Source: Rhynochetos jubatus (lineage: Eukaryota > Chordata > Aves > Eurypygiformes > Rhynochetidae). Taken from it: 64,000 nucleotides of DNA. The notes beneath the pieces are model-generated. The model saw only the letters and a list, made by a program, of their open reading frames with translations. It was not told where the DNA came from and searched no databases. Of this stretch, positions 42,901-52,468 are shown in pieces (the stretch's first letter is position 1; every line of letters begins with the position of its first letter). A program made the translations under genes and the position numbers. The stretch is taken from NCBI GenBank assembly GCA_027574665.1, contig CM050666.1, positions 5,518,001 to 5,582,000 on the forward strand, in the 5' to 3' direction.

Positions 42901-45900
42901 CGTTCTCCATGAGTCACATCTGAAATTGAAACGACAGGCTTTTCTCAGCCCTAGAAACCACAGAGCAGTGCATTCAAAGCTCAGAAACCCAGAGCTGATG
43001 GCCACGGAGGCTTTCCTCGGAACCACGCAGGCTTTCCTCGGAACCACGCTTTCCCACCGATCCTGCGCATCAGCCATACTGGGCTACCAACTGGGGAGAA
43101 TTTCTCAAGCTACAGTTCTCCTGGCCTTCGGTGAATTATGTGCGGCTTAGCCTGGAAGATGGTTACAGGCCGGGAACAATGCTTTATACAAGAGCTGTGA
43201 GGGGTCTCTCCTCAGCTGAGACAGCCAGATGAGTCAGAAAGCTGTCCCAAAACCAGAGAGTCAATCAGCCAGCCCTGACCTCTCCCCACGGGACCTCCCC
43301 AGAGCCAAGAGGCCAGCTGCATCGGCCTCATGCAGATTTTGAGTGCTGGATGTTGTCCGGGATGCTGGTCCTTCAGAAATGAATCGCACTGAGCTACGCA
43401 GAACTCTGCCCTTCTGCCCAAGCCCAAATAAACAATCTGACACAACCAGTTCTTGCCAGTCTCCTGACGTCAGGACACCTTTCAGCACATGACCATTAAA
43501 CAAGAGGAATGTAACAGCCTAACACCCCAAAAGAACTGGGAAGTCCTTCTCCAACTACAGCAACTGTAACTGTTTGTAAACAGAACGCTACACGACATGC
43601 CTCTGCTTCAAATTAACAGAGGTACAGTTAAGGTTAGAAGAGGATTACACCCAAGACGTTTTGTTTTCAAACGCATCCATCAGCGGCGCAGAAGCACGTG
43701 CAATTCAAACTAACAACTTTCAGACCACACAGGCACACAGACACCACCACCTTTAGTGGTAATACCGTCAGCGACACCGCGTAAAAGTGCTCGGGGACAC
43801 AACAGAGCTTGCTTAGTTCGAACAGAAAATAAAAGCCCACAGAGCTAACAACTAGCAAACAGGAGATATCTGACCACTCTTGCTATTGCCACTTTCTGTT
43901 ACAAACAAGCCCCACTCCGCAGTCACTATAGCATACCAGGACGTGCAGATTTCGCTTCAGAAGCTTAACAAAGGTACTGAGCAAACACTTGCTCCGAACT
44001 TTCTGCCCCAAAGTTCCAATGATATGGCAAAACTGGTTACAAAGCTCCCTTTTCTTTCACCAGGTAATGTACCCTCACATAACATCACCCTTTTGCAGCA
44101 TCTTTCAGAAGAAAACTGATACCAAAGCCTTCATCCTTCACACTCTGCAGTTTCGTACTATTTCCCTCCACATCCATAATGCTATCAGCAGCGTCCTGGC
44201 CAGATTCCTGCCCAGCAAACTGCGTCTGCCACCCTGCCAGGCAGGAAGATCCCAACAGCTGGGGAATCCAACACTTCCTGCCCCAAACAGCACATCCATG
44301 CACAACACCACCAAACACCAGCGAAAGAGTCGCGGTGCTCTGCCCCAGAGGTGACTGCATTCAGCATTTGAGTGCTATGATCCCTTTCAGTTCCTAATCC
44401 CATTAAAAAATCTTGTGATCCTTCAGTCTAGTACTACCGAGATTGCTCCCGAGGATGCTCACAGCCTCCTGACAGGGGACTGAAGGGCCAAGACCAAGCT
44501 CCCTTCCATCCTCTGCTTCAGTTCCAACTCACAATTCAGGCTTTCACAGACCACGGCACAAATGACTTCAATGCACAGAAGCCCACCCACCCTTCCCTGA
44601 GCCACCAGCTGGCACAGAAGAGACAGACCAACACAAGGGACAGCCGCAGCGCCAAATTTTCTTCAAACATCCAAACCCAACATCCTCACTTGCCCAAGAC
44701 TCAGCAGGCTAAGTTTCAGGACCAAAAGGTTTGTTTTCAATAAAGGATTACCAAAATATCAATCACAAGGCTTAGCATTAGAAACAGGCCAAAATCACAG
44801 GTTTGATGCTGCAGTTGCTGTTAGGAGTGTCTACAAACCTTCCTCCAGCATTCGAACAAACTGCAAATCTGCAGGCCACAAGAGACCTCTGGATAGGGAA
44901 AAGCTGGAAAACCGTTTCCCTTAGCTCAGGTCCTACCAACTCCAGGAACAAGCACAAACTCCTTGTTTCAAATCATCACAGGGCAGGAGCCACTGACTGT
45001 AGCCCCAGAAAGACATTACAGCCACCCAGCATCTATAACTGACCTTCAATCTATTTAACCCCACGCGAAAGACTTGCAAGCTCCTAATCCCGCCTCCACA
45101 GAACTTCAGAAAACTCCTTTCTGCCCCAGAAGCAACAAGCTTTGATCCAACATCACTCAAGAGACTTACCTTCCCAAACTGCTCAAAATATTGTTTCACA
45201 TCCTCCACAGTAGTGTTCACAGACAGACCACCCACAAATATCTTCTTCGTTCGGGTCACCATCTGGAAAAGGGAAGGACAGGAATTCACCAAATAAACCC
45301 AGAGCGAGCAGAGAACAAGACTCAGAAGGGCACGAACTCCCCTCCGCTGCCGGGAAGCGCCTGCCCCATTGCTGCAGCCAAGCTTCCACCTCCCTGCGGC
45401 CCAAGGTGGCCACCAAGTCTGTCCCACGCTGGACCCCGAGGCATGCTCTCACCCTTGTACCACCCCGTCATGCCTCCAGTGCCCAGCCACCACCTCCTTG
45501 TCAGACAGCACATTACCAGCCTCTCCCCTCGCTAACCTACTGATGCTCTTTTGGCACCTTCACGCCACCCTGAAGATGCAGGACTGTCCCCTCCTCAGTC
45601 CTCCTGCTCTTCCTGCGGCCCTGCTGCTTTGCACAGCCTTCTCCAGGCTCTCCCAGAGATGCCCGCTCTGCTTCCCAGTGCAGAAAGACAGGCACGAGGC
45701 CTGCCAGCGCAGGCAGGCTTCGCACTCCTAGCTCACAAATGGCAAAGCATCCGGTCTCGCATGGAATAAGCCCCATTTTGCATCCATTCCCCAGTCACTT
45801 AAAGAAGCCCAGTCACCTCCCAGCTAAACCTCTTTGTCTTTGCAAGAAGGCAAAGAGAAGACCCCTCTGTCACTTGTCACTCCTGCAGCTGGGACAGAGA

Positions 45901-48900
45901 AGAAAACTAAGTACCCTGAGAGGGGCCATTGCTGCCAGGCTGAGGCACACCGACATCCTTTGAAGGGGCTCTCCAGCTGCATCCTCCCCTTAGCTGCTTG
46001 GCTACACCCCTGCTCTCAGAGGAACACATGGTCCTAATTACCCCAAGGAGCACAGGGCTAATCCGCAGCAATTCCCTGGCTTGGAGAGCAGCCCGTTCTA
46101 ACACTAAAGCACCTTCTGTCACCAAACTGCTTAATGGAATTAACCCAATTCCTACCATGTGCTTCCTGGCTCCAGTTACTCGGGATACCTGCTCACCAAT
46201 TGTTCTCAGTGCCTGATCCCCCTTACTTCCCTCCCGCCACCAGTCTCCTCTTCCCTCTCTGCTTCTCAGCACTGCTTCTCCCCAGCTCTTTCTGCTGTGA
46301 CAGCACTCGGAAGAGAGACTGTAAACTTTAAAACTCCCATCCAAGAGCAAAGCTAAAGGGAGACCCAAAGTCTAAAGGCGGTCTGCAGCCTGCTGCTGGC
46401 TCCTCAGTTAAAAGTTACTAGCTGCATGCCTGGAAAAAGTTCCATTAACTGCACATTTCAGTGCCAGAGCCTCTTGTAGATAAGGTCCAACACCAAAGTC
46501 CTGCCTTTTCCAGTGCTGAAGCACAAAGGGGCATTTCACAAAATGAAATCCTTCTCCCCCTCCTGCCATACGCCTATTCATATACACAACCCTCTTTCCA
46601 CCTGTATCACACTGCAGCACGGAGCTGCTCCGTGAAACCTCTGGACACTGGCTGCAGCCTCGGAAGGACTAAGTTCACCCTGGCCAGCACTTATTTCGCC
46701 AGCTCTAAGTAGTGCATCTTAAAATACAACCGAGCGGCCTCCTGGTTCCTCCAGCACCACGCTGCAAGCCCGACAGGCGCAGTGCAGCACAGCATCTCCC
46801 GCTCGAGGTGCATCCTGAGCAAAGTCCAGGGAGTGACTCCGCGGCATGCGCTGGCAGCCTTGCACAGAGGGACAAGATTCACCACCCCGAATTTCACCCT
46901 TTGGCACAGCAAGGGCTGCCCGCAGTGCTTACCTTGGGCTGTGCTCGGCGGGGGAACGCTACCTTCGGGTCAATCTGAAAGAGATGGGGGGAAGAAGAGG
47001 TGAACACGCTTTTGGTGCCTGTTTACAGGCGCAGGGTTTCCTCCATGCACACAGCTGTCTTTGCCCACGTGGCACCTTGCTAAAAACCCAAAGAATCTAC
47101 CTGAGGTACATCAAACGAAGCTGGCTGCAGACATCTTTCCCTCTTGGTAAGGTGTAATCCAGGGAGACTACAAGTCCCAGCATGCAGTGGCCCGTCTCCG
47201 GCTGAGCGCTGGCCAGACGCACCCGAGAGCCCATCACATGCTGGGATTAACAGGCTGGGCTGCATCCTCCCGCTCGGCCTGCCCCTGGGCGCCCCGCACC
47301 ACCGGCCTCATGTTAAAAGTGCTCTCTTTTGCCATTTTGCTTCCCCCCCCCCACTCTACCTACAATTACAGAGCTCACCTGGGTACCAACAGGACAGAAA
47401 AGAGGCAGCGCACAAAAAGCCAAACATTTCATCCCACAAAGCACAAGGGGAAGAAATAAACGAGCAGGCAGGACGGCACAAATCAAACCGAGGAGTCCAA
47501 AGCCACCCAGGCTGCGGCCGCAGGGCAGCATGCGGCCCCTCTCCCCAGGCTGCGCTGCACACAATGACGCGATGCCTCCCCTCCGCAGGCTGAGCCCTCC
47601 ATTGTGCCTGTTCAGCTTCTCCATAAACCTGCTGCCGGCCGGAGCTGCCGTCCCCGTGCCGCCATCCAGGTGCTGGGCGTTCTGCTGGGCTCAGCAGGGA
47701 TGAGCGTGCGCCTGCATCGGCCTCACACCATCACCACCACAGAAACCAGGACAACACTGATACAGCTGCAAGCCAAACACCCACAAAGCCTCCTCTCCTC
47801 CTCGGCCACCACCTCCTTCTTTATAGCCTATTTTTACAGCAACTCCTGTAAAGTTACATCACATCGAGGATGATCCAGACCTACAAATCAGCTTACAAAG
47901 ACCTGTGGTAAAGGCAGGTCTGGCTGATCCCCACACTCGGACAGGCTGCAGCTGGGAGGGCAGCCTGGAGCGTCGTCCCATCGGCCCGGCAGCTCAAACA
48001 GCCCAAAAGGAAGCTGTGTTTCTCCAGCTCCTCTCGCTGCTTTGTTCGGCTCTCCAGCCTGGCCGCCCTCCCGTCCCGCGTCCTTTCACTTGTCACACAG
48101 CCCCGGAGCCCGGCCTCCCTGCGCCCTTCCACCAGCTTCTCTCCCTGCCTTCCCCACCTCCATCCTGACTCACAGCCTACAACATAAATAAACTCAGCAC
48201 GTAAGTAAACAGAGGCAAAAGTGAAGAGCACAAATAAACTCAAAAATAAACCTCCCTCCCCAAGCTCCAAGCGCTGGCAGATTAGCATACCCTCCGGTGC
48301 CTCCCCGGGGGCATCTGAGCTGTCCTGTCCCTCCCCTCCCTCTCACACACATCCCCCCCACCCACCTTCCTGGCTAGCGCAGACACCCACAGCGAATTCT
48401 GAGGACAGGGGACGGCAGGAGACCAGGAGGTTGATGGCAGATAATAAGCAAAAACAATAATCTACTGTCTTTTACTTCTCAGCCAGTGTCATTCAGCTCC
48501 TGCCAAGAAGATGCTTTCATACTCAGCAATGCTAAGCTCGGCCTCATTTTCTCATTACCCTGAGTGTGATCAACTGGGCAGAGATAACGCGTCCTCCTGG
48601 CTGGAGGGAGCAGGCAGTCATTTCACAAATTCTTCTGCACAACCAGCTATTGTTGCAGGTAGAGGGTAGAGGGAGGAAGGGGCAACCGACTGCAGGGGCA
48701 GCCCTGGGAACACGCGGAGGGGAGCAAGTTCAGTGCTGGACTCAAGTTACTTGAACTGGACTGCTCCTTGGTGGCTGGAATCTTTGTAATTAAAGCAAGA
48801 GCACTGGTACCTTATTCCCTCATTCCTGGTGTTAAAACAAATAGCCCTGGAGGAGTTGAGTTTCAGTGTCACCCACTGACGTAACGGATCCTTTTTACAA

Positions 48901-51900
48901 ACCTAGATAGAAATCTGCTAAGAGTAAGAGCATTCAGAACTGCTCAGATTGTATCCAAAAAACAAAACGCCGGGCTGCGGTGAACGGAAGTCACTCGAGC
49001 ACAAACTGCTTCCACTTCACCCCGCAAGGCTTGGGGGACGAGGAATCCCACCGACATCGCAGGTGTACCAAGCGGGCTGGCCGGGCTCCACCGAACGCTC
49101 TTCGGGCCACCTACGGCACCGTTTTAATAGCTCAGTCACGTAACTCCTGCGTTAGCCTGGCTGGTGTCGGTGACCCAAAGCGGGAGGGCAGGAAAGAGCC
49201 CACCAGTCCTCAGGACTGGACTTGTTCGTTCATCACACCTCCATGGCTACCTCTGCTCCGTTAGTGCTGCCTGAGAGCCGCAGATCGCGCCCTCTGCCCC
49301 AAAAGACAAACCCAGGAAAAACTCCGCAACGGCAACAAAGAAACGAGAGGGCGACCCAGCACGGCCCAGCCCGCTCTTCCCAGAGCACAGAAAGAAGCAG
49401 CTCAAGGCAGCGGCCAGCTGCAGCTTCGCAAAGTCACACCAACCTTTTTACCTTGAGCTTGCAAAGCCAATTCTCATACCAAGCGTTTCCATAAATAATC
49501 CCATAGGCTGCTGCTATCTAGCTCACAAACAAAGAGAAGTCTGAAAAGCACAAGGTTTCTCCGGAGAATCGTGCCAACAGCCCTCGTTAGGGTAGGAAGA
49601 ATCGGAAAACAATGAAGCAACAAGTTGGGCAGACATTGTCTATCAAGCGCTGCTTGCCAGGAGACACCGTGCCTTGAGAGAAGGCTGTCCTTTCAGGACA
49701 TCCGACCTTTTCCTGCTAAGTTTCATAAAACCCTAAATTAGGATTCAAATGAGTTTGTGTCATTTAACCCGTGACTCACAGGAGAGCCTTTCAGCTCAGC
49801 AGGGAAAAGCTGTACGGAGGCTCCACGCGGTACCACAAGACCAACCTCTCACCCGGCAATTACCAGGCAAAACACCCCAAAACATCTGATCCAGCTGAAA
49901 ACCGTGCTAAACGAGAAATAAAAAGGAAGGGGAAGAGGATCAAAGTTCCTAACAAAGGAGGGGCCCCAGCGAAACTGCCCCCATTCTCTCTGCCGCGCCG
50001 GCGGGGCGAGCGGAGCAGATGCGGCCGGGAATTTCAATGGCTGGCCGGTCCCCACGCGCCCCGCGCCACGAGGCCCTTCTGTTCTCCTGCAGCGTCTGCC
50101 CCTCCGTCCCTGCCCTGCCCGTCCCTCCCCGCCCTCGTGGGCCGCACGGTGGGCTGCGGAGCGGCTTCGTGCAGGCGGCGGCGGTTCGGGGAGAAGAATG
50201 GAGACCGTGGGTTTCGGCTCGCTCCGAGCCCCGAATCACTTTTGGGATTAACGCTACAACAGACATCCATCACTTGCCTTTCCAAGAGGGGTCTATGCCA
50301 GCCCACAGACTCATCACGGGACTAGCTGAGCAGACACCGTGTTTACACAGGCTAGTAAAAAAAAAAAAAGAAAGAGAACGGAAGAAAGCCCTGGGCCCTC
50401 CTCAAAAGACTTCACCATAACCCTCCCCCAGAGCAAAACTCACTTCACATCACTCCTGAAAGGAGGAGGGCTGGGAGTCCTGGGGACCCAGCCTCGGCCA
50501 GGAAGGCTGGGGTAGGTTTAACCGGGAGCTCCCGTGGGGAGGAAGGACCTGTGCACATCAAAGGGAGCGATCCAGGCACTTAAACAGGAACAGACATAAA
50601 TCTTGCTGCAACTCACGCCGTAAACCCTAAGAAAGGGGGTCTCGCTCTCCCGCCCTCTCCCTTCTGCCGAGATAAAGGCCAGGACGCCCGAGCCACGCGC
50701 TGGAAGAAATAAAGTTGCACATTTGGACTCCTCGGCAGCCCATGCCCGCAGCCAGAACATCCCCCCTCACCGTGCCAACCCCTTCGCAGCCCCCGCCGCT
50801 CCCCCATCCCTACCCTCACCTTCACCCGGGGGCAGCAATAAGGAAAAGGAATTCAGGGGAAGGCAAGTCACTAAAACTAAAGAGGAGGGACCTCCCACTC
50901 AGACACCTCACCCCCACCCCCCGAAACAGCCTGCACATCTCCTGAGCGCCACAGATTTGCAATGCAGGACCGGGCACGATACGCCACCGACCCAGGGAGC
51001 CACAGAAGTCTTCCTGCTGGCCCAGCCATGACTCCTAACCACCCTCGCTCGCAGAGAGCGCAGGCTGGAGCCGCGGCCACTCCGAGAGGCCGGTGCTGGC
51101 CCACATGGGCGGGCGCTGGCCACGCTCGGAGACAATAAAGTCTTGAACCTCCATGACCGTTACAAAAACTTCGCCCGGGGAAACCACAGCAGAGCTCCAG
51201 GGCACGCAGGAAGGCTCTCTGCCGAGGGGAGGGCACGGGCCACCATGGTGAGGGAAGCAGGGCCTGGGCAGTGGGGGACAGCACCCTGGGGAGGGAGCGG
51301 TGCTTGGCAGCACACAGGGGAGTGGGGGGGGGCTCCCCTCTCCCCAGACGCAGCCGCATCCGTTTCCCAGCTCGAATCCTCACCCTAAACGCGCTCAGGT
51401 GTCCCAGTTCCGAGAGGGCCATGGTCACTCCTCGGAGGGGCCTTACAACCGATGGGCGGGAGGAAAACCATCACCGGGATCCGCAGACCCGCTCCAGGAC
51501 GCTGGGCCCGGGTCGACGGTGAGCCCGGCGCTCGGGCAGCAGCAAGGCTACCCGCCGGTGAGCGGGACAAGAGAACGGGCCGATCGATCCGTATTGGGAA
51601 TCGATAGTTTACAACCTCTAACTGGAAATCAAAGACCGCGATCGACGGCTGCTCCGAGCGCAGCCGCTCCGCCGGCAAATGCACCCCTGAGATGAGAGAA
51701 GTCATCTCACCGTCTTGGAGTCCAGTTCATGTCTGGATTGGGCCAGGACCTTGTCGACGCCAGCCTGGTCCATGAACGTGACGAACCCGAAGCCCCTGAG
51801 CCCCGCAGCCCGGGCAGGAGAGGGGATGCGGAGAGAAGAGAGAAAGTTGGTTAAAGTGGCGGCCGGGCCGCGGCGGGGGCGAAGGGAGGCGCGGGCCCGG

Positions 51901-52468
51901 CCTCTCACCTGGATCTCTTTGTCAGCGGGTCCCGCATCACCAGGCACTCCTTCACCTCGCCGAACTGGCTGAAGTACTCCCGCAAGCCCTCTGCAAGCAC
52001 AGCGCCCACCGTGGGTGTTCCGGCCCGGCCCGGCCCCGCCGCCCCCCGCCGGGCTCGGCCCCGGCCCCGCCACCGCCACCCCCACGGCCCCGGCGGCAGG
52101 TGCGGGGCCGCCGCGGCGCTCACCTTGCGTGGTCTGCCAGCTCAGTCCCCCGATGAACATTTTGCTGCGGGGGGGAAGGAGAGAGCCGTGAGCGGGGCCG
52201 CGCCGGGGGGCCGCGGCGCCCCGCGGGGGTGGCGGCGGCGGCGGCGGCGGGGCCGGGCGGGGAGGGGAGGATCGGCCATGTTGGCAGCGGCACCGCCACC
52301 GCCGCCGCCGCCGCGCCTGCCCGGGCCGGGCGGCCGGGGCCGGGGGGGAGGGGGGCACCGGGGCCGGGGGGGACCGGGGGGCGGTTGGCGGCGGCCGCCG
52401 CGGCGGTACCAGGGATCGTGCGGGGAGTCCGGGGAGGCGAGGCCGGGCTGGCTGCCGTCTGTCTCCAT
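24926..52468 (-). CDS. MSI1: MSI1, Musashi RNA-binding protein 1 (whole gene, 14 coding exons)
   Basis: Joining the exons listed separately gives 1056 coding bases, 351 residues, with every phase compatible. Human MSI1 has 362; the difference is exactly one 11-residue block (GSHPWTMAPPP) missing after VVRGTG. The protein binds UAG-containing motifs in 3'UTRs and represses translation of targets such as NUMB in neural stem cells. RRM1 spans about 20-98, with RNP2 MFIGGL (22-27) and RNP1 RGFGFVTF (61-68). RRM2 spans about 109-186, with IFVGGL (111-116) and RGFGFVTF (150-157). An Ala8 run and the PABP-binding Ala/Pro/Ser-rich tail follow, ending AFTNGYH. The start at 52468 gives [19 protein letters not shown], nearly identical to human. 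Its promoter is a large CpG island. Introns 4 (4.7 kb) and 6 (10.7 kb) are the longest. Confidence 0.97.
25443..25597 (-). CDS. MSI1: MSI1 exon 13 (C-terminal region)
   Basis: Acceptor CTCCCATAG, donor GTGAGT. It encodes [18 protein letters not shown], then [12 protein letters not shown] and GFGHSLG. The human block GSHPWTMAPPP that precedes it is absent, and the 125-bp intron upstream has no sequence encoding it. Confidence 0.95.
25723..25791 (-). CDS. MSI1: MSI1 exon 12 (polyalanine)
   Basis: Acceptor TTCTTTTCCAG, donor GTAACT. It encodes [10 protein letters not shown], eight Ala and VVRGTG. The Ala codons are mixed GCG/GCA/GCT/GCC, so the tract should be stable. Confidence 0.95.
28723..28779 (-). 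CDS. MSI1: MSI1 exon 11 (57-base cassette)
   Basis: Acceptor TTTTTAG, donor GTCAGT. It encodes [19 protein letters not shown], identical to the human block. Both flanks are phase 1, so skipping would join FP to AIPL without a frameshift; it is a natural alternative-splicing cassette. Confidence 0.9.
30027..30107 (-). CDS. MSI1: MSI1 exon 10
   Basis: Eighty-one bases encoding [16 protein letters not shown] and APGYTYQFP. Acceptor TTCTCCCAG, donor GTGAGT. It has one or two conservative changes from human. Confidence 0.95.
31622..31739 (-). CDS. MSI1: MSI1 exon 9 (end of RRM2 and linker)
   Basis: Acceptor TCTTGTGGCAG, donor GTAAGC, ending in phase 1. It encodes [16 protein letters not shown], then [15 protein letters not shown]. 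The frame stays open into intron 9 for many codons, but homology resumes at exon 10. Confidence 0.95.
32319..32401 (-). CDS. MSI1: MSI1 exon 8 (RRM2 RNP1)
   Basis: Acceptor TTTCCTTCAG, donor GTGAGT. It encodes [15 protein letters not shown] and the end of RRM2 up to EINNKM. Confidence 0.95.
34377..34425 (-). CDS. MSI1: MSI1 exon 7 (RRM2 middle)
   Basis: Forty-nine bases after CTCTTTGCAG, donor GTGAGA. It encodes [16 protein letters not shown]. It follows the 10.7-kb intron 6. Confidence 0.95.
37180..37700. promoter_or_regulatory. orphan CpG island in MSI1 intron 6
   Basis: CG-dense sequence with an RFX X-box-like palindrome (GTCGCCACGGCAAC, 37349-37362), a CCAAT box (37370-37374) eight bases beyond it, and a YY1-type AAGATGGCGGC on the minus strand (37650-37640). 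X-box plus CCAAT spacing is typical of ciliary and MHC-II promoters. It lies 15 kb from the MSI1 start, so it may drive an internal MSI1 transcript or an unannotated RNA. Confidence 0.5.
37461..37526. repeat. 24-bp inverted repeat with 18-bp loop
   Basis: Arms 37461-37484 and 37503-37526 are reverse complements with one mismatch (a C/T change near the centre of the arm). In RNA from either strand this gives a GC-rich stem of 24 pairs. Confidence 0.85.
40375..40426. repeat. 26-bp tandem duplication with CRE-like cores
   Basis: The unit GCAAAGACGTCACTGC plus AAATATATTT (or GAATATATTT) occurs twice head to tail with one substitution. Each copy carries GACGTCAC, close to the CREB/ATF palindrome. 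Confidence 0.85.
43008..43049. repeat. 21-bp perfect tandem duplication
   Basis: AGGCTTTCCTCGGAACCACG followed by C occurs twice without change. A recent slippage or duplication in MSI1 intron 6; no function evident. Confidence 0.85.
45170..45262 (-). CDS. MSI1: MSI1 exon 6 (RRM2 RNP2)
   Basis: Ninety-three bases, phase 0 at both ends, acceptor CCCTTTTCCAG and donor GTAAGT. It encodes [16 protein letters not shown] and the first helix of RRM2. It begins with an ATG codon. Confidence 0.95.
46933..46974 (-). CDS. MSI1: MSI1 exon 5 (inter-RRM linker)
   Basis: A 42-base phase-0 exon encoding [14 protein letters not shown], the linker between the two RRMs. Acceptor CTCTTTCAG, donor GTAAGC. Skipping it would preserve the reading frame. 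Confidence 0.95.
46975..51710 (-). other. MSI1: MSI1 intron 4
   Basis: A 4.7-kb intron between the RRM1 and linker exons. It contains a ZNF143/THAP11-type site at 47167, CpG-rich patches at 47.46-47.70 and 50.0-50.25 kb, and no recognisable exon. Confidence 0.85.
47167..47185 (+). promoter_or_regulatory. ZNF143/THAP11 site in MSI1 intron 4
   Basis: ACTACAAGTCCCAGCATGC is a full match to the known ACTACAAnTCCCAGnATGC promoter motif. A partial inverted copy (CATGCTGGGA) lies at about 47238. It sits 190 bp upstream of MSI1 exon 5 in transcript direction, next to CpG-rich sequence. Confidence 0.6.
51711..51795 (-). CDS. MSI1: MSI1 exon 4 (RRM1 RNP1)
   Basis: Acceptor GGGGCTCAG, donor GTGAGA, ending in phase 0. 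It encodes [16 protein letters not shown] and ends ELDSKT. Confidence 0.95.
51909..51990 (-). CDS. MSI1: MSI1 exon 3 (RRM1 middle)
   Basis: Acceptor TGCTTGCAG, donor GTGAGA. It encodes [15 protein letters not shown] and the DPLTKRSR loop; human has Gly where this reads Ser in YFSQF. Confidence 0.95.
52124..52164 (-). CDS. MSI1: MSI1 exon 2 (RRM1 RNP2)
   Basis: A 41-base exon after a CCCCGCAG acceptor; donor GTGAGC. It encodes [14 protein letters not shown], the RNP2 strand of RRM1. Confidence 0.93.
52410..52468 (-). CDS. MSI1: MSI1 exon 1 (start codon)
   Basis: Fifty-nine coding bases from ATG to a GTACCG donor, phase 2. It encodes the short N-terminal tail before RRM1. The 5'UTR continues upstream in the CpG island, with no defined start site. 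Confidence 0.9.

Larger units (their letters stand above)
34426..45169 (-). other. MSI1: MSI1 intron 6
   Basis: A 10.7-kb intron separating the two halves of RRM2. It contains the orphan CpG island at 37.2-37.7 kb, a long hairpin, and two short tandem duplications (40375-40426 and 43008-43049). No coding exon was recognised on either strand. Confidence 0.85.
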
